DNA of 45,958 bases from Methanobacteriaceae archaeon (GCA_013403005.1 JACBOA010000011.1:1-45958); one strand, 5' to 3'; shown: positions 1-10,360, numbered from the stretch's first letter. Notes: generated by a model from the letters alone, not told the origin. Numbers and translations are program-made.

Positions 1-125
1 CCCTTTAAAATTAATATAAAAAGATTTGGAAATGTACTTTTATAAACCAACTATAATACACGCAAATTTAAGCAAAAAAATCAGTTAAAAATGCCTAGAT
101 TATCACATTAAATCTAACACCCTAT
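1..125 (+). repeat. Left copy of a 125-bp long inverted repeat
   Basis: This segment is the reverse complement of 45784-45908, aligned by eye without gaps. There are 4 mismatches (at left positions 62, 91, 96 and 102), and the first 61 bases are identical. It holds a TATA-like box (TTTATAAA, 39-46) and a small hairpin with stem TAGATT (96-101) and AATCTA (111-116) around a 9-base loop. Each copy points toward the nearest gene inside the window. The copy may continue past the left edge, which cannot be seen. I do not recognise it as an insertion-sequence end. Confidence 0.9.
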
Positions 126-131
126 ATAATA
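123..131 (+). promoter_or_regulatory. TATA-box-like element upstream of the DUF2188 gene
   Basis: TATATAATA lies at the inner edge of the 125-bp repeat, about 53 bases before the gene start. A transcript starting about 25 bases downstream would have a leader of some 30 bases containing the GAGGTGA ribosome-binding site. The call rests on composition and spacing only. The TTTATAAA at 39-46 is an alternative promoter. Confidence 0.35.
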
Positions 132-183
132 CATATTATTGAAATAGTACGATTAGCAAAGATAATTAAAGAGGTGAAATTTT

Positions 184-402
184 ATGGCAGCTAATTTACA
201 TGTAATTGCAGGTAAAAAAGGGGGTTGGGATGTAAAAAGAGATGGAGCTGTTAAAGCTTCGGGACATTTTAACACTAAAGAGGAAGCTATTGAATTTGCT
301 GAGGAAGAAGGTAGACGTTATAATGTGGAAGTATTTATTCATGGAGAAGACGGTAAAATCCAGAAAAGGGAGACTTTTGGCAAGAAGCTATATCCTGGAT
401 AG
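184..402 (+). CDS. DUF2188-family small protein
   Basis: A 72-residue protein matching the DUF2188 pattern. It has an N-terminal strand (LHVIAGKKGGWDVKRDG), a phrase of the type 'A..F.TKEEAIEFAEE', and a C-terminal half ending in a short strand with 'IHGEDGKIQKRETFG'. The family is small, soluble and widespread in bacteria and archaea; its members have no agreed function. The start is well supported: GAGGTGA (171-177) lies 6 bases before the ATG. The gene stands alone, directly downstream of the left copy of the 125-bp repeat, and is followed by a 10-bp tandem duplication. A second ORF in another frame over this region is a shadow. Confidence 0.75.
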   Translation: MAANLHVIAGKKGGWDVKRDGAVKASGHFNTKEEAIEFAEEEGRRYNVEVFIHGEDGKIQKRETFGKKLYPG

Positions 403-420
403 AAAAAATCCTATAATTAA

Positions 421-440
421 TTCCTAATGGTTCCTAATGG
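421..440. repeat. 10-bp motif in two tandem copies
   Basis: TTCCTAATGG occurs at 421-430 and again at 431-440, immediately after the DUF2188 gene. It is one of many two-copy tandem duplications in the non-coding parts of this window. No known function. Confidence 0.85.
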
Positions 441-583
441 TCAATTTTTTAATATGATAAAATATTTCCATAGTTAACCAAATTTTATTTTTGATATTCA
501 TTTTTTAAATCCATCAGTGAGCTATTCCGCTCAGAAATTTACAAAAATTAAATTTTACCCATAATTATAATTCATCTTCAAGT

Positions 584-1150
584 CTAATCTTCAAATTTAT
601 ATTTGAACTCCCAGATATATCTTCCAGTGTGTTCACACCCGGCAAGGTGCTCCATCTCATGGGAAATTCCATATGCTGCTGATCCCTCAAAACTCAATGG
701 CCCCCTTATTCGTTTAAGTCTTATCTCCATGGATCCAGGATTAAGTTCTGCCAGTATAATATCCTCAGCATCCATTTTCACCCGGAAAGGTCTCTCCACC
801 AGTTCACGTTCATTCTTATTCCCACATTTCTCCAGCCTCAGAACCTTACCTTCAGTGGATATTACTTGAGGGTTGATAAAAAGAGTGACTTTCTCCAGAG
901 TGTAACCCTGACTAAGTTCTTCATTGTAACGGGTAATCTTCTCTTTGACTGCCATTGCTTCTAATCTATTGGTTTTAAAACTCCAGTCACCTCCAAATTT
1001 AAGAGAGAACAATACCGGAATAAAAGCATCAGGTTGGATATTGAGGCTTTTAATGGCTTTTTTCTCAATCAAATTAAAAGAAAGCTGTTTTTTGAGTTTA
1101 TCATATTCTAAAACATCATATTCTCGAGCAGTGTATTCAGGTATGTTCAA
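584..1150 (-). CDS. Peptide-deformylase-like metalloprotein
   Basis: A 188-residue protein whose C-terminal half resembles polypeptide deformylase. It has an 'FINPQVIS' segment (residues 91-98), a cysteine in 'LEKCGN' (C109) where deformylase has its EGCLS motif, and a zinc-type HExxH (H164-E-M-E-H168) followed by 'LAG', as in 'HE.DHL.G'. The glycine-rich first deformylase motif (GxGxAAxQ) is absent, and residues 1-85 are unlike a standard deformylase. Archaea start translation with unformylated methionine, so classical deformylation is not expected. The start is TTG at 1150, with GTGAT shortly upstream. The gene is monocistronic. I am fairly sure of the fold resemblance but not of any reaction. 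Confidence 0.6.
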   Translation of the reverse strand: MNIPEYTAREYDVLEYDKLKKQLSFNLIEKKAIKSLNIQPDAFIPVLFSLKFGGDWSFKTNRLEAMAVKEKITRYNEELSQGYTLEKVTLFINPQVISTEGKVLRLEKCGNKNERELVERPFRVKMDAEDIILAELNPGSMEIRLKRIRGPLSFEGSAAYGISHEMEHLAGCEHTGRYIWEFKYKFED

Positions 1151-1275
1151 AATATCACATCATGATTGGAGATTTTAATCAATTTAAACCATAATAGGGG
1201 AATTGATAATATTTTTTATAGCTTTTTATGGAGAATAAAAATAGAAAACTGGAAAAAATAGGAATATAAATCCTT

Positions 1276-2652
1276 TTATTTAGTTTGGTAGTCTGCTATG
1301 GCTTTATCAACCACATCAATTATAGCAGAATCCAGATCATCATCTTCACGAATTGCCAGGGGAATGTTATCACAGTAGACAACTTCCAATCCTGCTTCCA
1401 GCGCATCCTTGGTGGCCACATCCACGGCAGCAGCCTTAAGTTCAGTGAGCATGACATCCACTTCATCAATATATTTTTCAATATCCTTCTGAAGCAGGGG
1501 ACGGTTAGATAAGTATGGTGTGGTTCCCACTACAGTACATCCGTGTTCTTCCTGAAGGTCTTTTATCAATACATCTTTAATGGAATCCGGGGCTGTGGTA
1601 GCAAATAAAACCTTTTTGCCCTTCACGGATTCCAGGGGTTTGGGTCGAAATACTGTGGGTATTACTGTGGCCTCTGGATTGAGTTGTTTGATGAATTTTT
1701 CTATGCGTTCCACCTTCTCTGGACTGGCCATGGGCTCCTCACACATGGTGATGACAGCCAGATCTGCCATTCGTATCCGATAAGGTCCGAAGAATTTTTC
1801 GATGTTAATTATGGGCTGATTAGCCCCTATGAGTACAATGTGTCTGTTGGTTTTTATGGGTGGTATGGCAGCTCCACTACCTTCCATTATTACAAAATCA
1901 GCATCAACCTGGTTAGCCTTAAGGGCTCCCTGTTTCATATTGGTAATGAAAACCTGACCTACCATCCCCCCACCGCAACGACGGCATCCAATGGTAAGGA
2001 TACGACTCATGAGAGCATCTTCCCAGTGATCAGATGCTGCATGAACACCTTTTTCTGACTGTTCCATGAGGTACTGGGGAGTGATCTCAATCTGATCACC
2101 TCTCACAATCTCCGGTTCTTCCGGACCTCCACGACCCATAGCCACCACACAGGGATTGTATTTTTCACGGTGAATTAATCGTGCAGCATAAGCTGAGACT
2201 GCAGTTTTCCCAATTCTTTTACCTGTTCCTAAAATTTTCAGGGATGGTTTTTGGAGAACATCATGTTCCCCTAAGGGTTGGAATGAGAAATCAGGACCTT
2301 CATAGAGGATGCCTTTCTCCAGCACCAAGGATGCAATCTTGAATCTTTGGGAATAATCAACTACCGGCTCATCACTGAGGTCCATTACCACATCGGCCTG
2401 GTGATCAACAGCAACCTGCACAATTAGATGGTAAGGTATTTTATCATGATCTGATTCAAAATAAACTTTAACTCCGAGTTTTTCACCGATTGATTCAGGT
2501 GAAGCATCTCTTAGTTTCTCAGTGCCTCCTATAAAAACAGCAGCAACCAGTTCAATGTGTTCTAGGCTGTCGAGGGTATTCAACGCGGATTTGGTAACTG
2601 GAAGATAATGTTCACCATCAATTAAGCATACCATCTTCAATAAACCACTCAT
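1276..2652 (-). CDS. cpgS: Cyclic 2,3-diphosphoglycerate synthetase
   Basis: A 458-residue enzyme that closes 2,3-diphosphoglycerate to cyclic 2,3-diphosphoglycerate using ATP. The product is a compatible solute and phosphate store of Methanothermus, Methanothermobacter and Methanobacterium. The length matches the family (about 460). The N-terminus (GLLKMVCLIDGEHYLPVT) is characteristic, and a P-loop lies at residues 142-150 (GTGKRIGKT). An unusual cysteine-containing run, CRRCGGGMVGQVF, lies in the middle. The start at 2652 has GGTGAT 6 bases upstream. It is preceded by the UPF0058 gene with a 35-base gap, so the two are probably co-transcribed. Confidence 0.92.
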   Translation of the reverse strand: MSGLLKMVCLIDGEHYLPVTKSALNTLDSLEHIELVAAVFIGGTEKLRDASPESIGEKLGVKVYFESDHDKIPYHLIVQVAVDHQADVVMDLSDEPVVDYSQRFKIASLVLEKGILYEGPDFSFQPLGEHDVLQKPSLKILGTGKRIGKTAVSAYAARLIHREKYNPCVVAMGRGGPEEPEIVRGDQIEITPQYLMEQSEKGVHAASDHWEDALMSRILTIGCRRCGGGMVGQVFITNMKQGALKANQVDADFVIMEGSGAAIPPIKTNRHIVLIGANQPIINIEKFFGPYRIRMADLAVITMCEEPMASPEKVERIEKFIKQLNPEATVIPTVFRPKPLESVKGKKVLFATTAPDSIKDVLIKDLQEEHGCTVVGTTPYLSNRPLLQKDIEKYIDEVDVMLTELKAAAVDVATKDALEAGLEVVYCDNIPLAIREDDDLDSAIIDVVDKAIADYQTK

Positions 2653-2687
2653 ATGTCATCACCAGCCAGGGGATCAATAATTTTGTC

Positions 2688-3011
<324 letters not shown>

Positions 3012-3284
3012 ATCTACCAGACACCTACAATTTAAGTAATTATGATTCAACCAACAGGCATATATAACTTTGTACCAAAAGCTATACCCAGAAACATCCA
3101 TAAGCACAAGATAAAAAGTATTAAAGTGCTGTTGATAGTATATAATTACACTCTGAGTATAGTGGGTAAATAATTGTTTATCTTAATTGCAAATAAAGGT
3201 TTTGACTCTCAAAAGATGAACAAAAATAACATCCCCCAACAATATTATCACTGATAAAAAACTGATTAATAACATTCGCTGGTT
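3012..3284. promoter_or_regulatory. Divergent promoter region between UPF0058-cpgS and hisD
   Basis: A non-coding AT-rich stretch between divergent genes. A TATATAAT element is visible near 3138-3145 and could serve the left-going operon in its complementary reading (ATTATATA). No convincing TATA box for hisD could be singled out, and no operator repeat was found. Confidence 0.3.
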
Positions 3285-4568
3285 ATGAAAATGAAAATCG
3301 TAGAAATTAATGACAAAAATAGAATGAATCTATTACAGAGGTCACAAATTGATGCAGAATCAGTTATGGATACTGTTAAAGAAATTGTAATTGATGTGAT
3401 AAATAAAAAAGATGAAGCATTACTCCATTACACGGAAAAATTTGATGGGATTACATTAAGGGACTTTCTGGTGAGTGAAAATGATCTTAAGGAGAGTTTC
3501 GGAAAAATTGACAAAAGAATAGCTGAGAGTCTTTCAAAAGCATCATCTAACATCAGGAAATTCCACCAGGCACAATTAATTAAAGACTGGTCCATTGAAG
3601 TTGAAGCTGGAGTAACTGCTGGACAGATCATTCGTCCATTGCAAAAGGTAGGCTGTTATATACCTGGAGGAAGGGCAGTTTACCCTTCAAGCATCCTTAT
3701 GACTGTTATACCTGCCAAAGTAGCAGGGGTTGAAGAAATTATCTGCTGCACTCCACCAGGACCAGAGGGTAAAGTGGAAGATATAGTACTGGCTGCAGCA
3801 TATCTGGCAGGTGCAGATAAAGTTTACCAAGTGGGAGGAGCGCAAGCCATAGCTGCCATGGCCTATGGTACTGAAACCATTCCTTCTGTGGATAAGATTG
3901 TTGGACCGGGTAACGTATTCGTAACTGCTGCTAAAAAAATGGTATACGGCCAGGTGGATATTGATTTTCCAGCTGGACCTTCTGAAGTGCTAATAATTGC
4001 TGATGAAACTGCCAATCCAGAATATATTGCACTGGATCTTCTGGCTCAGGCTGAGCACGACCCTCAGGCTGCATCAGTATTGGTTACCACATCATCACAA
4101 CTGGCAAATGCAGTTTTAGATCAAATAAAAATTGAACTTCCCCAAATGAAAAGGAAAAAGATTATCGAAGAATCTCTTAGTGAAAATGGATTAATTGTAC
4201 GGGTTAAAAGTCTTAAAGAAGCCATAGATTTCTCCAATGAATATGCACCAGAACATCTTATCATCATGACGAAAGACCCCGATAATCTTGTTTCCGAAAT
4301 AAATAATGCAGGATCCATATTCCTAGGTAATTTAACACCAGTAGCAGCTGGTGACTATGGATCAGGGACCAATCATGTTCTACCCACTTCCTTCTGTGCA
4401 CGGATGTACTCGGGATTATCCACCGAATCCTTCATTAAAAAACCCACAGTACAAAGAATTTCCAAAAAGGGTTTAGATAATCTTAAAGATGTGGTAATTC
4501 CTTTAGCAGAATATGAAGGATTATACGCTCATGCTGAATCATTTAGAAGGCGTTTAGAAAAAAAATAA
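3285..4568 (+). CDS. hisD: Histidinol dehydrogenase
   Basis: A 427-residue cytosolic, NAD- and zinc-dependent enzyme of the last two steps of histidine synthesis (histidinol to histidine via histidinal). Family blocks are clear: 'YIPGGRAVYPSS' near residue 124, 'VGGAQAIAAMAYGTETIP', 'KIVGPGNVFVTAAK', 'AGPSEVLIIAD', 'LAQAEHDPQAA' carrying zinc ligands, and the C-terminal 'NHVLPTSFCARMYSGLS'. The length is normal (about 430). The ATG at 3291 is a possible alternative start; neither start has a strong ribosome-binding site. The gene is not with other his genes here. It is followed by a perfect 19-bp tandem duplication. Confidence 0.95.
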   Translation: MKMKIVEINDKNRMNLLQRSQIDAESVMDTVKEIVIDVINKKDEALLHYTEKFDGITLRDFLVSENDLKESFGKIDKRIAESLSKASSNIRKFHQAQLIKDWSIEVEAGVTAGQIIRPLQKVGCYIPGGRAVYPSSILMTVIPAKVAGVEEIICCTPPGPEGKVEDIVLAAAYLAGADKVYQVGGAQAIAAMAYGTETIPSVDKIVGPGNVFVTAAKKMVYGQVDIDFPAGPSEVLIIADETANPEYIALDLLAQAEHDPQAASVLVTTSSQLANAVLDQIKIELPQMKRKKIIEESLSENGLIVRVKSLKEAIDFSNEYAPEHLIIMTKDPDNLVSEINNAGSIFLGNLTPVAAGDYGSGTNHVLPTSFCARMYSGLSTESFIKKPTVQRISKKGLDNLKDVVIPLAEYEGLYAHAESFRRRLEKK

Positions 4569-4575
4569 TTGATGA

Positions 4576-4613
4576 TCACTTAAAAGACAAAAAGTCACTT
4601 AAAAGACAAAAAG
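4576..4613. repeat. 19-bp motif in two perfect tandem copies
   Basis: TCACTTAAAAGACAAAAAG occurs at 4576-4594 and 4595-4613, 8 bases after the hisD stop codon. It is the longest perfect example of the two-copy intergenic duplications in this window. Confidence 0.9.
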
Positions 4614-4951
4614 AAAATCTGTGATTATGAGATATGCTGCTAATGGAGTTAAAGTGATAGTAAGTAAGAAGATAGAAAAGGGGAGAATTAATATATTAAA
4701 TTAAAATAATTATTAAATTAGACTACAATCATATAGTGTTACAGCATTATGAAAATGAATTAATAATCTCATGATTAGAATTTATTTCTAATTCTAATAC
4801 CTATATTCACATAAACATTCTATATATTATTAATTAGTATAATTTTAATTATTATCTAATTAGTTTTGTAATGTAAATGTGATTTTGAATAAAGACAGAT
4901 GTTGAAACAGATCAAATGTACTTACATATCAATTCTTGAGGAGAATTAAAT
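4614..4951 (+). promoter_or_regulatory. Long AT-rich leader and promoter region of aspS
   Basis: No gene was found in this stretch. It is very AT-rich, with a TATA-like TATATATTA at 4821-4829, about 120 bases before aspS, which would give an mRNA leader of roughly 100 bases. Just before the start is a strong GAGGAGA. A loose repeat (TATTAAATTA at 4694-4703 and 4711-4720) may be chance in such composition. I see no tRNA-like or T-box-like fold. Confidence 0.3.
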
Positions 4952-6271
<1,320 letters not shown>

Positions 6272-6599
6272 TTCAACCATGAAGTGATAACCATCAATAC
6301 CCATTTTTTTATGATCATTTTTTTATTGATGAAGATTATTATTATCCCCTTTTTTCTTTGACAGTAAATTTTTTGACAGTAAAACAACAGCTAACAATTA
6401 CCATCCGCTCTAATAATATTTTACCCCTTAAAAATCGACAAATGCTAAAATCAATCATAAAGGTTGTTAAAATCATCATTGATTGTTAAAACATCATAGA
6501 GATCATGGAAAAAAATCTTCATGTAGAAAAATTCATGAATAAATCCTTACGAGCATGAACTAAATTCTTTATAGAGTACGTTTATAGAGTACGGAAAAA
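6272..6599 (+). terminator. T-rich intergenic region after aspS, with terminator-like tracts
   Basis: No gene was found in this stretch. Between 6305 and 6357 there are three oligo-T runs (7, 8 and 6 bases), as expected for archaeal intrinsic termination of aspS. TTTGACAGTAAA follows in two copies (6357-6368 and 6372-6383). The remainder is AT-rich and leads into the promoter of the flavoprotein gene. Confidence 0.45.
6568..6593 (+). repeat. 13-bp tandem duplication carrying TATA-like boxes before the flavoprotein gene
   Basis: TTTATAGAGTACG occurs at 6568-6580 and 6581-6593, ending 6 bases before the ATG at 6600. Each copy starts with a TATA-like TTTATA. The first lies about 32 bases and the second about 19 bases upstream of the start codon. 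No ribosome-binding site is evident, so a leaderless or near-leaderless transcript is plausible, and the duplication would have duplicated the promoter element. Confidence 0.8.
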
Positions 6600-7838
6600 A
6601 TGATATATGACGTAGCAGTGATTGGAGCAGGACCTGCCGGGTGCATGGCAGCAATCTGCGCAGCGCAACTGGGAAAAAAAGTCCTCCTCATTGAAAGGAA
6701 TGATAGCATTGGCCATAAACTTCTTTTAACAGGTAATGGTAGATGTAATCTCACTAACACTGCCGAACTTAATGTTTTCCTAGAGAAGTTTGGTAGGAGA
6801 GGATCATTTTATCGTGATGCATTCACCATATTTTCAAATTATAATTTAATGGATTTTTTCCAAAATCAGGGCTTGGAACTCACAGAGGATGAAAATGGAA
6901 GAGTATTCCCCATCACTCAAAACGCACAATCTGTGGTGGATGTTTTGAAAAAAGTTTTAGATGAATCAGATGTTGAAGTTCTTTATAATTATCGCTTAAA
7001 ACACGTTCAAAAGGTTTCCAAGGTTTTTAAGATTTCTTCAACACGTGATAGGTTCATAACTGCACATAACGTTATCCTGGCCACAGGAGGTGTGACTTAT
7101 GGCTTTACTGGTTCTACCGGTGATGGGTTGGCTGTTGCTGAATTGCTGGGTCATCATATAACTGATATTAAACCGGGAGGTGTTCCACTTAAAGTTCGTG
7201 AAAAATGGGTGCATGATTTAAAGGGGATTACCCTGAAAGATGTGGGATTGAAAATCGGATATGGAGGTAAAATTTTGTCCATTGAACGCGGAGATCTCCT
7301 TTTAACACATTTCGGCATCTCAGGACCTGTAATTCTTGATAGAAGTAATGAGATTGTAGAGCTTATGGACAAACATGGAGATTTAAAACTTTATATTGAT
7401 TTTAAACCTGATCTGAGTCCAGAACAACTGAAATCACAGCTCGTAAGGGATTTTCAAACGAATAGTAAAAAATCCATTAAAAATTATTTTAAATACTATT
7501 TTCCCAACAGTGCCATTGAACCAGTTTTGGAGATTTTATCCATAAATCCTGGTAAAAAGTTAAACCAGATAAATAGAAAAGAGAGATTAATGGTGCAGGA
7601 AACATTAAAGGGACTGCCAGTTACCATTAATGGACATATTGCCCTGGAAAAAGCCATGGTCACCTGCGGTGGTGTTTCTAAAAAGGAAATTAATCCTAAA
7701 ACTATGGAATCAAAAATAATTTCTGGATTATACTTTGCAGGTGAGATAATATCTGGCTGTGGCAGAAGTGGTGGTTATAATCTTCAGCAAGCTTTTTCAA
7801 CGGGTTATGTTGCTGGAAAAAGTGCTTCAGAAAACTAG
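6600..7838 (+). CDS. HI0933/YhiN-family FAD-dependent oxidoreductase
   Basis: A 412-residue flavoprotein with an N-terminal Rossmann FAD-binding motif (GAGPAG at residues 9-14) and the family signature 'HKLLLTGNGRCNLTN'. It also has a central 'ILATGGVTYGFTGSTGDG' and a C-terminal 'GLYFAGEIISGCGRSGGYNLQQAF'. The length matches the HI0933 (BaiN-like) family, for which reduction of double bonds has been proposed in some bacteria; the substrate here is unknown. It is a single gene with no functional neighbours. The start at 6600 lacks a visible ribosome-binding site and lies just after a duplicated TATA-like element. Confidence 0.85.
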   Translation: MIYDVAVIGAGPAGCMAAICAAQLGKKVLLIERNDSIGHKLLLTGNGRCNLTNTAELNVFLEKFGRRGSFYRDAFTIFSNYNLMDFFQNQGLELTEDENGRVFPITQNAQSVVDVLKKVLDESDVEVLYNYRLKHVQKVSKVFKISSTRDRFITAHNVILATGGVTYGFTGSTGDGLAVAELLGHHITDIKPGGVPLKVREKWVHDLKGITLKDVGLKIGYGGKILSIERGDLLLTHFGISGPVILDRSNEIVELMDKHGDLKLYIDFKPDLSPEQLKSQLVRDFQTNSKKSIKNYFKYYFPNSAIEPVLEILSINPGKKLNQINRKERLMVQETLKGLPVTINGHIALEKAMVTCGGVSKKEINPKTMESKIISGLYFAGEIISGCGRSGGYNLQQAFSTGYVAGKSASEN

Positions 7839-7964
7839 TCATGTGCAAACAAGTCATGATTTAAATGAGTCTTAAAAAAGAAAAGAAATATAAATTTATT
7901 TAAATTTATTTCTAGCTTCTAAAGTAGTATTTTTTTAAAATATGCTTGTTACACTCTTATAATT

Positions 7965-7984
7965 ACATTTTTTTACATTTTTTT
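7965..7984. repeat. 10-bp T-rich tandem duplication spanning a stop codon
   Basis: ACATTTTTTT occurs at 7965-7974 and 7975-7984. On the minus strand the stop codon of the membrane-protein gene (7973-7975) falls at the junction of the copies. On the plus strand the two T7 runs could help terminate transcription of the flavoprotein gene that ends at 7838. Confidence 0.8.
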
Positions 7985-8587
7985 AATATAATCTTCAATT
8001 GGACGGGTGCTGAAGTAAAGAATAATCACCACGGCAATTAACCAGCTGAAATTGGTAACCACAGACTGGGCAGATGTCCCTAAACCTATAGGAACAGCAA
8101 CCATTCCAAAGGCCATAAGTGGTACGAAAGCAAGATAAACTGTTATCAAAGAAACAGTTAATGCTTTTCTAATCTCCCCGGTGTTAAAGGGGGATGTTCC
8201 AGACATATAATTTACTATTAACATCATGCCCAGGAAGGTTACCAGTCCTATTGATACAAATATCCACTGTAAAGGTATTCCCAGAAGGGTGACCAGTAAA
8301 GGAATTAATACCAGATCCAGAAGTCCTAGTATAGAAACCATTTTCAGTGCATTTTTCCAGGTTTTTTCATTGGAATGACGCACCTTACGTGAGAGATTAT
8401 CCCGTTCTTTAATGGCTTTTATACGTTCTTTATCCATCCATTCAGATTTTTTCTCTAATTCCTCATTAATAGATTTCAATTTTTCTATTTTAAGAATGTT
8501 TAGATTGTTGATCTCTTCCTCAAGACTGATTCTTTCCTTGTAAAGTTCATCAACCCTTTTTTCTAACTCTTCCCGTTCTTCTGTCAT
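7973..8587 (-). CDS. Coiled-coil membrane protein of unknown function
   Basis: A 204-residue protein. Residues 1-75 are highly charged with heptad-like spacing (EELEKRVDELYKERISLEEE and following), predicting a cytoplasmic coiled coil. From about residue 83 there are four hydrophobic stretches that should be membrane helices, for example 'MVSILGLLDLVLIPLLVTLL' and 'WIFVSIGLVTFLGMMLIV'. It ends with a short basic tail. The start is well supported by AGAGGAGG upstream of the ATG at 8587. I do not recognise a family. It could be a scaffold or sensor oligomerising through the coiled coil. It is a single gene between convergent and divergent neighbours. Confidence 0.75.
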   Translation of the reverse strand: MTEEREELEKRVDELYKERISLEEEINNLNILKIEKLKSINEELEKKSEWMDKERIKAIKERDNLSRKVRHSNEKTWKNALKMVSILGLLDLVLIPLLVTLLGIPLQWIFVSIGLVTFLGMMLIVNYMSGTSPFNTGEIRKALTVSLITVYLAFVPLMAFGMVAVPIGLGTSAQSVVTNFSWLIAVVIILYFSTRPIEDYIKKM

Positions 8588-8949
8588 AACTAATTCCTCC
8601 TCTGAGGAAATGAGTTTAAAATGATTTTAAACACCTTGCAAGCCTTTCAATAATATTATTGTTTATTCAATATATTAATTTTTAGATAAGAATATTTTAA
8701 GATAAGAACTGACTCTAGAAAAAAGCTAACAATTCAGATTATTAATTGTTATTCCAAGCAATATGATTCATTTTTTGGTAATAAAAAAGACGTTAATAGT
8801 AGCTTATAATGTTCAAAGATTAAAACTAATGAAATATTGATATAAAACTCCTCATGGTAAAGAATTTCAATATTCTAATAAAACTTCTAATAAAATTCAA
8901 TGAATGCAATAAAAAATTACATTTAATGGTCCCTGGATGGTGATGGCAT
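8588..8949. promoter_or_regulatory. Divergent AT-rich intergenic region with promoter elements
   Basis: No gene was found in this stretch, which separates divergent genes. GATATAAAA at 8839-8847 is a TATA candidate for the right-going aromatic operon, about 100 bases before its first gene. Two short duplications are present: AGATAAGAA at 8684-8692 and 8700-8708, and a 12-bp unit TTCTAATAAAA(C/T) at 8873-8884 and 8885-8896. Confidence 0.35.
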
Positions 8950-9489
8950 ATGATAAAAATTGTTTACGATATTAAAGTTTATAGGGAAGTTTTGAAAGAT
9001 ACTATAAGAGAAAATGATGTAGTTGTGGAACTGGGCTGTCATGTGGGTAATTCAACTAGGATTATTTCCCAGATGGCACCAAAAGGACATATTATCTCAA
9101 TTGATAAAAGTCCCCAGTCTCAAAAGAAGTTACAGGAACTCATGAATGAAGAACAGGCCTCAATCATTTTTATGAAGTGTGATGTGAGGCTTCACGAAAC
9201 CCTGGAACAAGTTTCTGTAATGGTTAAGGAATTAGGAGGTTGTGATGTTTTATCAGTTGATCTGGGTGGAGGTTACTATCCAGACACTACCTTTAAAGTA
9301 TTCTTCATTTGGTCATCAACTTTAAAACCTCGTGACACCATAATTAGAAATAGAGGACTTTTAGATTTCCTTCACTCAGCAACAAGTTCTGAGATCATCA
9401 GATCTGAAGAGGGGTGGCTGGAGTCCTGTGGAGATGATGGAATACCAACTAGATTAAAAGAACTAAAACTCTGGTCTCCTAAAGTTTAA
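8950..9489 (+). CDS. Class I SAM-dependent methyltransferase-like protein
   Basis: A 179-residue protein with the Rossmann methyltransferase motif I 'VVELGCHVGNSTRI' (around residues 26-39) and a following acidic strand 'IISIDKSPQ'. A motif IV-like 'CDVLSVDLGGGYYPDT' is also present. The substrate is unknown. The strong GGTGATGG before the ATG supports the start. It ends 14 bases before the ADH synthase start, so it is probably the first gene of the aromatic-precursor operon. The linkage may mean a role tied to that pathway or simply co-expression. The domain call is secure, the specificity unknown. Confidence 0.75.
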   Translation: MIKIVYDIKVYREVLKDTIRENDVVVELGCHVGNSTRIISQMAPKGHIISIDKSPQSQKKLQELMNEEQASIIFMKCDVRLHETLEQVSVMVKELGGCDVLSVDLGGGYYPDTTFKVFFIWSSTLKPRDTIIRNRGLLDFLHSATSSEIIRSEEGWLESCGDDGIPTRLKELKLWSPKV

Positions 9490-9503
9490 CATGGAGGGTG
9501 TTC

Positions 9504-10301
9504 ATGATAGGAAAAAAAATCAGGATCGAAAGGATAATCAACCGAAAGACAGGGCGATGTGTAATCGTACCTATGGATCATGGTGTTTCCATAGGACCTG
9601 TGGATGGAATAATAAAAATGGCCGAAACCATTGATGAAGTGGCGAGTGGCGGTGCTAATGCAGTTATAATGCACAAAGGAATGGTTGGCACTGGACACCG
9701 AGGTTACGGAAGAGATATTGGACTCATAATCCACCTTTCTGCCAGCACCGCCTTGGGACCAGATCCAGATCATAAGGTGCTGGTGACTTCAGTAGAAAAA
9801 GCTATTCAGATGGGAGCAGACGCAGTTTCTGTGCATGTGAATGTGGGATCCGAGATGGAACCTGAAATGTTAATGCACTTGGGAAGCATTGCTGAAATAT
9901 GTGATGACTGGGGCATGCCCCTAATTGCTATGATGTACCCTCGTGGTAAGAAAATTGATGATGAACACCACGCTGATGTGGTGAAACTGGCATCTCGTGC
10001 CGGTGCTGAACTGGGAGCAGACATCATTAAAACCAACTACACTGGAGACCCAGAAACCTTCAAAGAAGTAATTGATGGATGTCCCGTACCCCTGGTTATT
10101 GCCGGAGGCCCCCGGGTAGAAACCGACCGGGAATTGTTGGAGATGGTTAAAAACGCAGTTGATGTTGGTGGAGCTGGTGTAGCAATAGGCAGGAATATTT
10201 TCCAAGCACCATCCCCTCAAAAAACCACCCGAGCCATTGCTGAGATTGTTCACAATAACCTGGAAGTGGATGAAGCTCTTAAAATAATTAACAGCCAATA
10301 A
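9504..10301 (+). CDS. 2-amino-3,7-dideoxy-D-threo-hept-6-ulosonate synthase (ADH synthase)
   Basis: A 265-residue class I aldolase-like enzyme of the archaeal aromatic pathway. It joins a 6-deoxy-5-ketofructose phosphate with aspartate semialdehyde, replacing the usual DAHP route to 3-dehydroquinate. Visible blocks are 'CVIVPMDHGVSIGP', 'GANAVIMHKGM', 'ADAVSVHVNVGSE' and the Schiff-base lysine in 'GADIIKTNYTGD'; 'GGAGVAIGRNIFQ' near the end is the phosphate site. A GTG at 9498 also opens the frame, but GGAGG (9493-9497) would abut it. Its 6-base spacing to the ATG at 9504 decides for the latter. It is followed by DHQ synthase II, which uses its product. Confidence 0.9.
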   Translation: MIGKKIRIERIINRKTGRCVIVPMDHGVSIGPVDGIIKMAETIDEVASGGANAVIMHKGMVGTGHRGYGRDIGLIIHLSASTALGPDPDHKVLVTSVEKAIQMGADAVSVHVNVGSEMEPEMLMHLGSIAEICDDWGMPLIAMMYPRGKKIDDEHHADVVKLASRAGAELGADIIKTNYTGDPETFKEVIDGCPVPLVIAGGPRVETDRELLEMVKNAVDVGGAGVAIGRNIFQAPSPQKTTRAIAEIVHNNLEVDEALKIINSQ

Positions 10302-10360
10302 ACAACCAAATACAGTGATTAATTTATATCACTTCAAAATTTTTAAAAATCCACCAATTT

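Noticed and set aside
3012..3107. N-terminal extension of the UPF0058 protein to 3107.
   Set aside because: The extra 32 residues are not family-like and have no ribosome-binding site. They overlap the probable promoter.
4576..4613. Tandem repeat as the start of a CRISPR array.
   Set aside because: There are two directly abutting copies with no spacer, and no cas genes anywhere in the window.
4614..4951. A structured regulatory RNA or tRNA in the aspS leader.
   Set aside because: The sequence is low-complexity AT, and no cloverleaf, conserved stem set or riboswitch core could be traced by eye.
9491..9503. ATG at 9491 or GTG at 9498 as the ADH synthase start.
   Set aside because: The ATG at 9491 is in another frame, and the GTG at 9498 abuts GGAGG. 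The ATG at 9504 has correct spacing and gives the family N-terminus.
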